Assembly: GCA_013812065.1 (NCBI GenBank)
Contig: JACCUC010000332.1
Span: forward strand, 1 to 6,997
Length of the DNA: 6,997 nucleotides
DNA from: Thermoleophilaceae bacterium
GTDB lineage: Bacteria > Actinomycetota > Thermoleophilia > Solirubrobacterales > Thermoleophilaceae
Reading direction: 5' to 3'
In this document: positions 1-5,109 of the stretch, piece after piece
Position numbering within the stretch: the first letter of the stretch is position 1
How the letters are laid out: every line of letters begins with the position of its first letter
Program-made: the position numbers and the translations under genes
Notes under the pieces: model-generated
Databases searched by the model: none
What the model saw: only the letters and a program-made list of their open reading frames with translations
What the model was told of the DNA's origin: nothing

Positions 1-741
1 GGCCAGGACCTCGGCCGCGCCGGCGGGCGCCTCCGGCCACGTCTCGCGCAGGTCGGGCGCGGGCTCGCTCGCCACCCGGGTCGCGATCTCCACCGGCGAG
101 CTTCCGGTTCGCGCCTTGTGCCCCGAAAGCGCCTCGAAGGCCACCGCACCGAGCGCGTAGACGTCCACGGCCGGCCCGACGTCGCGGCCCTCGAGCTGCT
201 CGGGTGCCATGTACGACGGCGTGCCGAGCACGGTCCCCGTGCGGGTGATGTGCGTGGCGCGCTCGACGGCAAAGGCGATGCCGAGGTCGGCGAGCTTGGC
301 GTTGCCGTCCTCGCCGAGCAGGACGTTCGCGGGCTTGACGTCGCGGTGCACGATCCCGTGCGAGTGGGCGTAGTCGAGCGCCGCGGCCGCCCCGCCGAGC
401 ACCTCGGCAGCCCGCTCGGGCTCAAGCGCCCCGTCGCCCAGGGCCTGGGCGAGCGTCGGCCCGTCGACGTACTCCATGACGATCAGGACACCCTCCGGAT
501 CGGTGAGGGTGTCGTAGACGGCGACCAGGTTCGGGTGGTTGAGCGACGCCCCGAGCCGGGCCTCGCGGTCGAACCGCAGCGCCATGTCCTCGGGGCTGTA
601 GGCGTGCAGGCGCTTGACCGCGACCTGGCGCCCGAGGCGCTCGTCCTCGGCCTGGAACACCGTCGCCATGCCGCCTGAGCCGAGGCGGCGGAGAACGCGG
701 TAGCGATCGGCGAAGCGAAGGGTCCCCGCCGGACTGGTCAT
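1..741 (-). CDS. Serine/threonine protein kinase, N-terminal catalytic part (runs off left edge)
   Basis: This is a Hanks-type (PknB-like) Ser/Thr kinase that transfers phosphate from ATP to protein targets; 247 codons are present and the C-terminus lies outside the window. Visible motifs, in order: glycine loop GSGGMATVF (residues 21-29), ATP-binding Lys43 in VAVKRL, a likely helix-C Glu60, the catalytic loop HRDVKPAN (132-139, base Asp134), the metal-binding motif as DLG (152-154) rather than the usual DFG, and the activation loop ending in GTPSYMAPE (173-181). The kinase core is therefore intact and probably active. The ATG at 741 is chosen because it puts the glycine loop about 20 residues in, as in related kinases. 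No clear Shine-Dalgarno precedes it; a GC hairpin lies 12 bases upstream. Any membrane segment or PASTA/sensor domain would be in the missing part, so the signal it senses cannot be told. It follows the thiolase by 61 bp on the same strand. Confidence 0.95.
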   Translation of the reverse strand, partial: MTSPAGTLRFADRYRVLRRLGSGGMATVFQAEDERLGRQVAVKRLHAYSPEDMALRFDREARLGASLNHPNLVAVYDTLTDPEGVLIVMEYVDGPTLAQALGDGALEPERAAEVLGGAAAALDYAHSHGIVHRDVKPANVLLGEDGNAKLADLGIAFAVERATHITRTGTVLGTPSYMAPEQLEGRDVGPAVDVYALGAVAFEALSGHKARTGSSPVEIATRVASEPAPDLRETWPEAPAGAAEVLA

Positions 742-753
742 CCGAACGATTGT

Positions 754-769
754 CCCCCCGGCTGGGGGG
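754..769 (-). terminator. Strong GC hairpin between thiolase and kinase (possible terminator or leader structure)
   Basis: Six C then GGCT then at least six G form a 6-bp all-GC stem with a 4-base loop. On the minus strand it begins about 33 bases after the thiolase stop and ends 12 bases before the kinase ATG. No U-run follows, so it is not a textbook intrinsic terminator. It could end thiolase transcription, or fold in the kinase leader close to the start codon. That the dyad exists is certain; its role is inference. Confidence 0.4.
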
Positions 770-802
770 GCGGAAACGGCTCCGGCGTGCGCCCGGGCGG
801 CC

Positions 803-1981
803 TCAAACCTTCTGCAGGAGGGTGCCGGTCCCGAGCCCACCGCCGCAGCACATGGTCACGAGGCCGATCTCCTTGTCGGCGCGCTCCATCTCGTGCAGGA
901 GGGTGGTGATCAGCCGGGCGCCGGTCGAGCCGAGCGGATGCCCGATGGCGACCGCGCCGCCGTTGACGTTCACCCGGTCCATGTCGGGCTCGAGCTCCCG
1001 CCGCCAGGCCGCCACCACCGAGGTGAAGGCCTCGTTGATCTCGACCAGGTCGATGTCGTCCATGATCATCCCGTTGCGCTCGAGCAGCTTCCGGGTGGCC
1101 GGGATCGGGCCGGTGAGCATGATCACCGGGTCGACCCCGACCGTGGTCTGATCGAGGATCCGTGCGCGGGGCTCGAGCCCGAGCGTCTCCGCCTTCGAGC
1201 GCTCCATGAGCAGCACCGCGGCCGCTCCGTCGGAGATCTGCGAGGAGTTGCCGGCCGTGATGCGGCCGTCCTCCTGGAACGCGGGCTTGAGCTCGGAAAG
1301 CTTCTCGAGGCTCGTGTCGGGGCGGATGCCCTGGTCGACCTGGTAGGTGTCGCCGTTGACCGCGAACGGGACGATCTCGCGTTCGAAGCGCCCTTCCTGG
1401 GTGGCCTGGTAGGCGAGCTGGTGGGACCGCAGACCGAGCTCGTCGAGCTCGGAGCGCGGGATCTCCCACTGGTCGGCGATCATCTCGGCGGAGATCCCCT
1501 GGGGGACGAGGTTGTACTTCGCGAGCAGCTCCTGCGGCCAGGGCGAGCCCACGTCGTCGACCCACTTGAAGGCGACGCCCATGGGGATGTGGCCCATGTG
1601 CTCGACGCCCGAGCCGATCACCGCGTCGTGCACGCCCGCGGCGATCAGGGCGGCGCCGAAGTTGACCGCCTGCTGGGCCGAGCCGCACTGGCGGTCGACC
1701 GTGGTGGCGGGCGTCTCGACCGGGAGGCCGGCCTGCAGCCAGGCGTTGCGACCGACGTTGAACATCTGCTCGCCGTACTGCTGCACGCAGCCGGTGACGA
1801 CGTCCTCGACCTCCTCGACGGGGATGCCGGACCGCTCGATCACCTCCGTGTAGCACTTCGCGAGCAGCTCGTTGGGATGGGTGTCCTTGTAGTAACCCTT
1901 CTCCGGATGGCCGCGGCCGACCGGAGTGCGCACGGCCTCGACGACGACGACCTCACGGCCCTCTCCGTGGTGCATGGGCAT
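803..1981 (-). CDS. Thiolase (acetyl-CoA C-acyltransferase), FadA5/FadA6-like
   Basis: This is a cytosolic thiolase of 392 residues, the usual length. It cleaves a 3-ketoacyl-CoA with CoA to acetyl-CoA (or propionyl-CoA) and a shortened acyl-CoA. The nucleophilic Cys99 sits in DRQCGSAQQ. NEAF is at 316-319, the active-site His348 is in GHPLGSTGAR, and the second catalytic Cys378 is in MCCGGGLGTG. The set is complete, so the enzyme should be active. From memory, segments such as AEMIADQW (166-172 region), AGNSSQISDGAA (243-254) and LTGPIPAT (289-296) resemble actinobacterial FadA5/FadA6 thiolases of steroid and branched substrate breakdown more than classical acetoacetyl-CoA thiolases; the true substrate is not determinable here. 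The ATG at 1981 is preferred over the one at 1975 because the purine-rich GAAAGGGAAG ends 4 bases upstream of it. It is transcribed divergently from the 3-hydroxyacyl-CoA dehydrogenase, which supports a shared beta-oxidation role. Confidence 0.96.
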   Translation of the reverse strand: MPMHHGEGREVVVVEAVRTPVGRGHPEKGYYKDTHPNELLAKCYTEVIERSGIPVEEVEDVVTGCVQQYGEQMFNVGRNAWLQAGLPVETPATTVDRQCGSAQQAVNFGAALIAAGVHDAVIGSGVEHMGHIPMGVAFKWVDDVGSPWPQELLAKYNLVPQGISAEMIADQWEIPRSELDELGLRSHQLAYQATQEGRFEREIVPFAVNGDTYQVDQGIRPDTSLEKLSELKPAFQEDGRITAGNSSQISDGAAAVLLMERSKAETLGLEPRARILDQTTVGVDPVIMLTGPIPATRKLLERNGMIMDDIDLVEINEAFTSVVAAWRRELEPDMDRVNVNGGAVAIGHPLGSTGARLITTLLHEMERADKEIGLVTMCCGGGLGTGTLLQKV

Positions 1982-1985
1982 GGCG

Positions 1986-1995
1986 CTTCCCTTTC
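1986..1995 (-). promoter_or_regulatory. Ribosome binding site of the thiolase
   Basis: On the minus strand GAAAGGGAAG ends 4 bases before the ATG at 1981; the AGGGA core is 6 bases away. It is 12 bases from the alternative ATG at 1975, which decides for the first ATG. Confidence 0.6.
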
Positions 1996-2052
1996 GGCTG
2001 GGTGGGCTGCTCTCGCTGGCTCGGGCGGGCTCCCGCGTGGCCGCGAAAGCCT

Positions 2053-2862
2053 ATGTGTAGCCTACCGGCCGCTTTGACTGACCAGTCAACCACCCTCCCC
2101 GAGCGGCTCGGGATCGTCGGCAGCGGGACGATCGCGTGCGGTCTGGCGAAGCTCGCATCCGCCCACGGCCAGGTCGCGCTCTACGCCCGCACCGCCGAAT
2201 CCGCCGAACGGGTGCGGGGGCGGCTCGCCGAGTGCGGCGCGCAGGTCGTGACCGAGCTCGATGCGCTCGCCGACGCGACGTTCGTGGTCGAAGCCGTCCT
2301 AGAGGACGAGGCGGTCAAGGGACAGGCCTACGGCCGGCTCGAGTCCGTGCTGGCGCCTGACACGATCCTCACGAGCTCGACCTCGTCGTTGTCGATCGCG
2401 AGGCTCGCCGAGGCGAGCGGGCGATCCGACCGCTTCGCGGGCTTCCACGTCTTCAATCCCGTCGAGCGCATGAAGCTGGTCGAGCTCGTGTTCCCGCCGG
2501 CCGCGAGCGAGGAGACCCGCGCGCGGGTCCGCACGCTCTCCGACGCACTCGGAAAGACCGGCGTCGAGGTCCCGGACACGCCCGGGTTCGTGGTCAATCG
2601 CCTGCTCTTCCCCTACCTCTTCGACGCGGTGCGGCTGCTCGAGGAGAACGGCCTAGCCCCGAGCGACGTCGACGCCTGCATGCGCTTTGGAGCCGGTCAT
2701 CCGCTCGGCCCCCTCGCCCTGCTCGACCTCGTCGGCATCGACGTCTCGATAGCGATCGGCGAGTCGATCGGAGCCGACGTCCCCGAGCGCCTCTACCGGA
2801 TGGCCGAGGAGGGGCTGCTCGGTCGGAAGGTGAAGGCCGGGTTCCTCGAGTACGACGGTTAG
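2053..2862 (+). CDS. 3-hydroxyacyl-CoA dehydrogenase, short (FadB C-part / Hbd-like) form
   Basis: This enzyme oxidises (S)-3-hydroxyacyl-CoA to 3-ketoacyl-CoA, the step before the thiolase encoded divergently next door. The 269 residues have the family's two domains. An N-terminal Rossmann fold carries LGIVGSGTIACG (19-30), SSTSSLSI (108-115) and FHVFNPVERMKLVEL (131-145), with catalytic His132 and partner Glu144. The C-terminal helical domain carries DTPGFVVNRLL (175-185), GAGHPLGPLALLD (213-225) and the terminal GRKVKAGF (257-264). The length is close to the usual 280-285. Oddities: the strand-2 end reads YARTAES (44-50) with Arg46 where NAD enzymes usually have an acidic residue, and the glycine motif has IA in place of the common MG. 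The start is uncertain: ATG 2053 is used here, TTG 2074 (inside the dyad) would give a shorter, more family-like N-terminus, and ATG 2002 would leave almost no promoter space. None has a good ribosome binding site. Confidence 0.93.
   Translation: MCSLPAALTDQSTTLPERLGIVGSGTIACGLAKLASAHGQVALYARTAESAERVRGRLAECGAQVVTELDALADATFVVEAVLEDEAVKGQAYGRLESVLAPDTILTSSTSSLSIARLAEASGRSDRFAGFHVFNPVERMKLVELVFPPAASEETRARVRTLSDALGKTGVEVPDTPGFVVNRLLFPYLFDAVRLLEENGLAPSDVDACMRFGAGHPLGPLALLDLVGIDVSIAIGESIGADVPERLYRMAEEGLLGRKVKAGFLEYDG
2059..2089 (-). promoter_or_regulatory. Candidate thiolase promoter
   Basis: On the minus strand TTGACT (2089-2084) matches a -35 element at five of six positions. It is followed after 19 bases by TAGGCT (2064-2059), which keeps the T-A----T pattern of a -10 box. 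The spacing is longer than the ideal 17. Transcription would start near 2052, giving a 5' leader of about 70 bases before the ATG at 1981. The -35 element lies inside the 2074-2089 dyad, so a bound repressor would block it. The prediction rests on pattern matching only. Confidence 0.4.
2074..2089. promoter_or_regulatory. Inverted repeat, candidate TetR-type operator
   Basis: TTGACT (2074-2079) and AGTCAA (2084-2089) are perfect reverse complements separated by GACC. It lies between the divergent thiolase and 3-hydroxyacyl-CoA dehydrogenase genes and covers the best -35 box for the thiolase. Dyads of this size and placement are typical of TetR-family regulators of acyl-CoA metabolism. No regulator gene is in the window, so the binding protein is unknown. 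Confidence 0.45.
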
Positions 2863-2888
2863 GCCGAGCACTGACGGGCGTCACGACC

Positions 2889-2911
2889 GGAAGCGTCCGA
2901 CGCCGCTTTCC
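2889..2911. terminator. Possible bidirectional terminator between convergent genes
   Basis: Between the stop of the dehydrogenase (2862) and the stop of the 85-residue gene (2917), GGAAGCG (2889-2895) can pair with CGCTTTCC (2904-2911) with one bulged T. The inner GCGT/ACGC pairing is an alternative fold. There is no long T-run on either side. The position between two convergent ends is the main support. Confidence 0.35.
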
Positions 2912-2916
2912 AGGCC

Positions 2917-3174
2917 CTACCCGGTGCCCGAACTGCGAACCGTCACCTGCATCCCGCACGCTAGGTCCCACACCACATCGGCCTCCCCGATCCCCTGCGC
3001 GTCGGCCAGCTCGGCGACCCGCTCCCAAGGCAACGTCGCCTCGGGCAGCTCGTCCCAGCGCGCGAGCTCGAGCGCCTCGCGAGCGGCCGTGAGCATCGGG
3101 CCCGTCACCCCTTGAGCCTCGATCAGGCCGCGCAGGGCGTTGCGCTGCGCTTCGCTGAGCCGGATGGACCACAT
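2917..3174 (-). CDS. Hypothetical protein, 85 residues, function unknown
   Basis: I do not recognise this protein. It is small, acidic and predicted mostly helical, with no signal peptide or membrane segment. It has a helical start (WSIRLSEAQRNALRGLIEAQ), a Trp-containing middle (ARWDELPEATLPWERVAELA), one Cys in WDLACGMQ near residue 72, and a short polar tail. A real gene is supported by a near-perfect AGGAGGT (minus strand, 3188-3182), with AGGAGG 8 bases before ATG 3174. The TTG six bases further upstream (3180) would be only 2 bases from the Shine-Dalgarno and is rejected. It follows the CNNM/CorC gene by about 75 bp on the same strand and may be co-transcribed, but a GC hairpin lies in that gap. 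It could be a small regulatory or binding protein; nothing in the sequence fixes this. Confidence 0.7.
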   Translation of the reverse strand: MWSIRLSEAQRNALRGLIEAQGVTGPMLTAAREALELARWDELPEATLPWERVAELADAQGIGEADVVWDLACGMQVTVRSSGTG

Positions 3175-3182
3175 CGGCAAGA

Positions 3183-3188
3183 CCTCCT
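3183..3188 (-). promoter_or_regulatory. Shine-Dalgarno of the 85-residue gene
   Basis: AGGAGG on the minus strand lies 8 bases upstream of ATG 3174. It is one of the two best ribosome binding sites in the window and decides the start against the in-frame TTG at 3180. Confidence 0.75.
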
Positions 3189-3207
3189 GGACGGGACGGT
3201 TACTTGC

Positions 3208-3225
3208 CGGGGGAACGTACCCCCG
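3208..3225 (-). terminator. GC hairpin after the CNNM/CorC gene
   Basis: CGGGGG (3208-3213) and CCCCCG (3220-3225) form a perfect 6-bp stem around AACGTA. It lies 23 bases past the CNNM/CorC stop and upstream of the small gene's ribosome binding site. It lacks a U-run, so it may be a weak terminator, an mRNA 3' end stabiliser or an attenuator in front of the small gene. Confidence 0.4.
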
Positions 3226-3248
3226 CGGGCGGACGGACCCGCCGGCGC

Positions 3249-4613
3249 TCAGCTGCCGTCGCGAAGCCCCTCGCCGGGCGCCTCCGGCACGGCCTCGACC
3301 GCCACCGGCGCCGTCTCCGGACCGCCGTTGGGGCCGCCTCCCTCGGTCCGCCGCCCGGGCTCGTGATCCCTGATGCGGATCGCCTCGATCCGATTCTGGC
3401 GCAGCGACTCGACCCGCAGCGAGAAGCCGTTGGACCGCACCATGTCGCCGCGCTTGGGGAGCCGGCCAAGAGCGTCGAAGATGAACCCGCCGACCGAGTT
3501 GAAGGCGTCGGAATCGACGTCGAAGTGGACGCCGTAGTCGTCGAGATCGGTGATCGGGATGTGGCCGCGGACGTACCAGTCGCCGTTGGCAAGGCGCCGG
3601 ACCCCGGCGGCGGCCGGATCGGTCTCGTCGGCGATCTCGCCCACGATCTCCTCGATGATGTCCTCGACCGAGACGATCCCCGCGGTACGGCCGTACTCGT
3701 CGACGACGACGGCGACCGAGACCCGCTCGCGCTGGAGGTCGGCGAGCAGGTCGTCGAGCGGCTTGGTCTCGGGGACGATCAGCGCCTCCTTGACCGCCGG
3801 CTCGACCGAGGTCTCGGGACCCTCCTGCATCAGCCGCCGTACAAGCGAGCTCGAGTGGACGATGCCGCGGATGCGGTCGGTGTTGTCCTGCTCGGTGACC
3901 ACGAGGCGCGTGTGGCCGGACTCGACGCAGCGCTCGAGCGCGGTCTGCACCCCCTCGGCCACGTCGACGGTGACCACGGCGGGAATCGGGGTCATCACCT
4001 GGCGGGCCTGCTGGTCGTGCAGGTGGAAGACGCCCGAGAGCATCGTCGCCTCGCCGGGGTCGAGCGTGCCGCCCTGCATCCCGCGGGCGATCAACATCTT
4101 CACGTCCTCCTGGCTCGCCGGCTCCTCGAGGTCAGCCTGAGCGTTAACCCCCACGAGTCGCAGTAGTCCGTTCGAGGTCACGTTGACCAGCCAGATGAAC
4201 GGCCTGGCGGCGATCCGGAACCACTCGAGCGGACGGGAGATGATGCGCGCGGTCGCCTCGGCGTGGGTGATCGCGTAGATCTTCGGGACCTGCTCGCCGG
4301 CGGTTATATGGGCGAAGGTGGTGAGGAAGTAGGCGATCGCGAAGCCGAGGATCCCGCCCGCCACGCCGCCCCCCAACGACTCCTGGAGGCGCTCGCCGAT
4401 CGCCCGCTCGCCGAGAAAGCCGATGGCGATCGAGGCCAGGGTGATCCCGACCTGGCAGGCCGACAGGTACTCGTCGATGCGCTCGACCTGGCGCAGAGCC
4501 AGCGGCGCTCCGCGCACTCCGTCCGCGGCGAGGGCCTCGACCCGGTCGCGGCGCGCGCGTACGAGGGCGAACTCCGCGGCCACGAACAGTCCGTTCAGGC
4601 CGACGAGCGCCAC
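3249..4613 (-). CDS. CNNM/CorC (HlyC) family membrane protein with CBS domains; 5' end uncertain
   Basis: Members of this family sit in the inner membrane and are linked to Mg2+ or Co2+ transport or resistance; some are annotated as hemolysins. From the GTG at 4613 there are 454 residues. A DUF21/CNNM membrane domain (about 1-160) carries NGLFVAAEFALV (7-18) and ITAGEQVPKIYA (103-114). Two CBS units follow, around 205-265 (VMTPIPAVVTVD) and 275-330 (VVVDEYGRTAGIVSVEDI). A CorC/HlyC C-terminal domain is at about 338-415 (DWYVRGHIPITDLDD, FNSVGGFIFDALGRLP), then a Pro/Glu-rich tail. GTG 4613 is the only ATG/GTG/TTG in frame, but it cuts the first membrane helix short and has no ribosome binding site. 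The frame continues upstream as hydrophobic residues (LTGALLILALV) to a CTG at 4643, with a stop at 4667-4665. The gene follows the carbinolamine dehydratase by about 170-200 bp on the same strand. Confidence 0.93.
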   Translation of the reverse strand: MALVGLNGLFVAAEFALVRARRDRVEALAADGVRGAPLALRQVERIDEYLSACQVGITLASIAIGFLGERAIGERLQESLGGGVAGGILGFAIAYFLTTFAHITAGEQVPKIYAITHAEATARIISRPLEWFRIAARPFIWLVNVTSNGLLRLVGVNAQADLEEPASQEDVKMLIARGMQGGTLDPGEATMLSGVFHLHDQQARQVMTPIPAVVTVDVAEGVQTALERCVESGHTRLVVTEQDNTDRIRGIVHSSSLVRRLMQEGPETSVEPAVKEALIVPETKPLDDLLADLQRERVSVAVVVDEYGRTAGIVSVEDIIEEIVGEIADETDPAAAGVRRLANGDWYVRGHIPITDLDDYGVHFDVDSDAFNSVGGFIFDALGRLPKRGDMVRSNGFSLRVESLRQNRIEAIRIRDHEPGRRTEGGGPNGGPETAPVAVEAVPEAPGEGLRDGS

Positions 4614-4639
4614 GAGGGCGAGGATGAGGAGGGCCCCGG

Positions 4640-4690
4640 TCAGGTGCGTCGCCCGTGACGGGGGCTACTTCGAGGGTCGTCGTCGCTCAT
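4640..4690 (-). other. Possible true 5' end of the CNNM/CorC gene in another frame (16-codon ORF)
   Basis: An ATG at 4690 opens 16 codons (MSDDDPRSSPRHGRRT) whose TGA at 4642-4640 overlaps the in-frame CTG at 4643 of the CNNM frame. AGGG lies 7 bases before this ATG. One added base, for example in the five-G run at 4660-4664, would join the frames into a polar N-terminus followed by a complete first membrane helix. The reading could be an error or mutation in the sequence, or a short leader ORF coupled to a CTG start. Confidence 0.4.
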
Positions 4691-4777
4691 GCGCGGACCC
4701 TGCGGACGGTACCAGAGGCCCGCGACGGCGCCCGAGGATCGCGAGGGCTCAGCGGTCGTCGTCGCCCTCCGCATTCC

Positions 4778-4796
4778 GCGCCGCCGCCGCCGGCGC
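4778..4796 (-). terminator. Possible hairpin after the carbinolamine dehydratase
   Basis: GCGCC (4778-4782) and GGCGC (4792-4796) pair around a nine-base GCC-repeat loop, starting about 18 bases past the dehydratase stop on the minus strand. There is no U-run, and runs of GCC give such pairing by chance, so this is weak. The remaining bases to about 4691 show no gene I can support. Confidence 0.25.
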
Positions 4797-4813
4797 CCTC
4801 CGCGCCAACCTCC

Positions 4814-5107
4814 TCACCGGGCGGCTTCGTCGCCGAGCGCGTCGATCTTGCCCGCGAGGTCGAAGTCGGCGTCGGTGAGGCCGCCCTGCGAGTGAGTCGA
4901 GAGCGAGACCGTGACCTTGTTCCAGGAGATCTCGAGGTCGGGGTGGTGACCCATGTCCTCGGCGGGCGTGACCAGGCGCTTTACGAACTCCACCGAGCCC
5001 ACGAAGTCGTCGAGCTTGAACTGCTTGCGGATCGAGTCGCCCGAGCGCTCCCAGCCCTCGAGGTCCTCGAGCCGGGCCTGGATCTCCTCGTCGGCCATCA
5101 GTGCCAT
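4814..5107 (-). CDS. Pterin-4a-carbinolamine dehydratase (4a-hydroxytetrahydrobiopterin dehydratase)
   Basis: This small cytosolic enzyme dehydrates 4a-hydroxytetrahydropterin to quinonoid dihydropterin, which recycles the cofactor of aromatic amino acid hydroxylases. The 97 residues match the family's size. The signature is clear: E50-DMG-HHP (His54, His55), Trp62 in ISWNKVTVSLSTHS, His72, then Asp80/81 in LTDADFDLA. The N-terminal half (EIQARLEDLEGWERSGDSI) is also typical. ATG 5107 is chosen because AGGAGG (minus strand 5121-5116) lies 8 bases upstream; the ATG at 5098 is a poorer fit. No phenylalanine hydroxylase is in the window, and in many bacteria the enzyme occurs without one, so its local partner is unknown. 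It is head to head with the plus-strand binding-protein-like gene, and its ribosome binding site falls inside or next to the start of that gene. Confidence 0.95.
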   Translation of the reverse strand: MALMADEEIQARLEDLEGWERSGDSIRKQFKLDDFVGSVEFVKRLVTPAEDMGHHPDLEISWNKVTVSLSTHSQGGLTDADFDLAGKIDALGDEAAR

Positions 5108-5109
5108 CT

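Noticed and set aside
118..678. Plus-strand open frame (186 codons) opposite the kinase
   Set aside because: Composition is typical of the complement of a GC-rich gene, and the kinase motifs on the minus strand are unambiguous.
893..2077. Long open frame of 394 codons on the plus strand opposite the thiolase
   Set aside because: It lies over a thiolase with all catalytic motifs. The translation is a low-complexity mix of Gly, Arg, Asp and Val with no family signature, the expected shadow of a GC-rich gene.
2872..2883. Palindrome TGACG-GG-CGTCA just after the dehydrogenase gene
   Set aside because: The two-base centre is too small for an RNA hairpin loop and the site lies downstream of both convergent genes, so neither an operator nor a terminator role is convincing.
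3204..4166. Long plus-strand open frame (320 codons) opposite the CNNM/CorC gene
   Set aside because: The translation is Asp/Arg/Val/Leu-rich and repetitive, without motifs. The opposite strand encodes clear CBS and CorC domains.
4691..4813. GCC and GTC repeat runs in the gap between the dehydratase and the CNNM gene
   Set aside because: Short triplet runs are common in such GC-rich DNA. I saw no repeat unit with spacers, no CRISPR-like pattern and no RNA gene fold.
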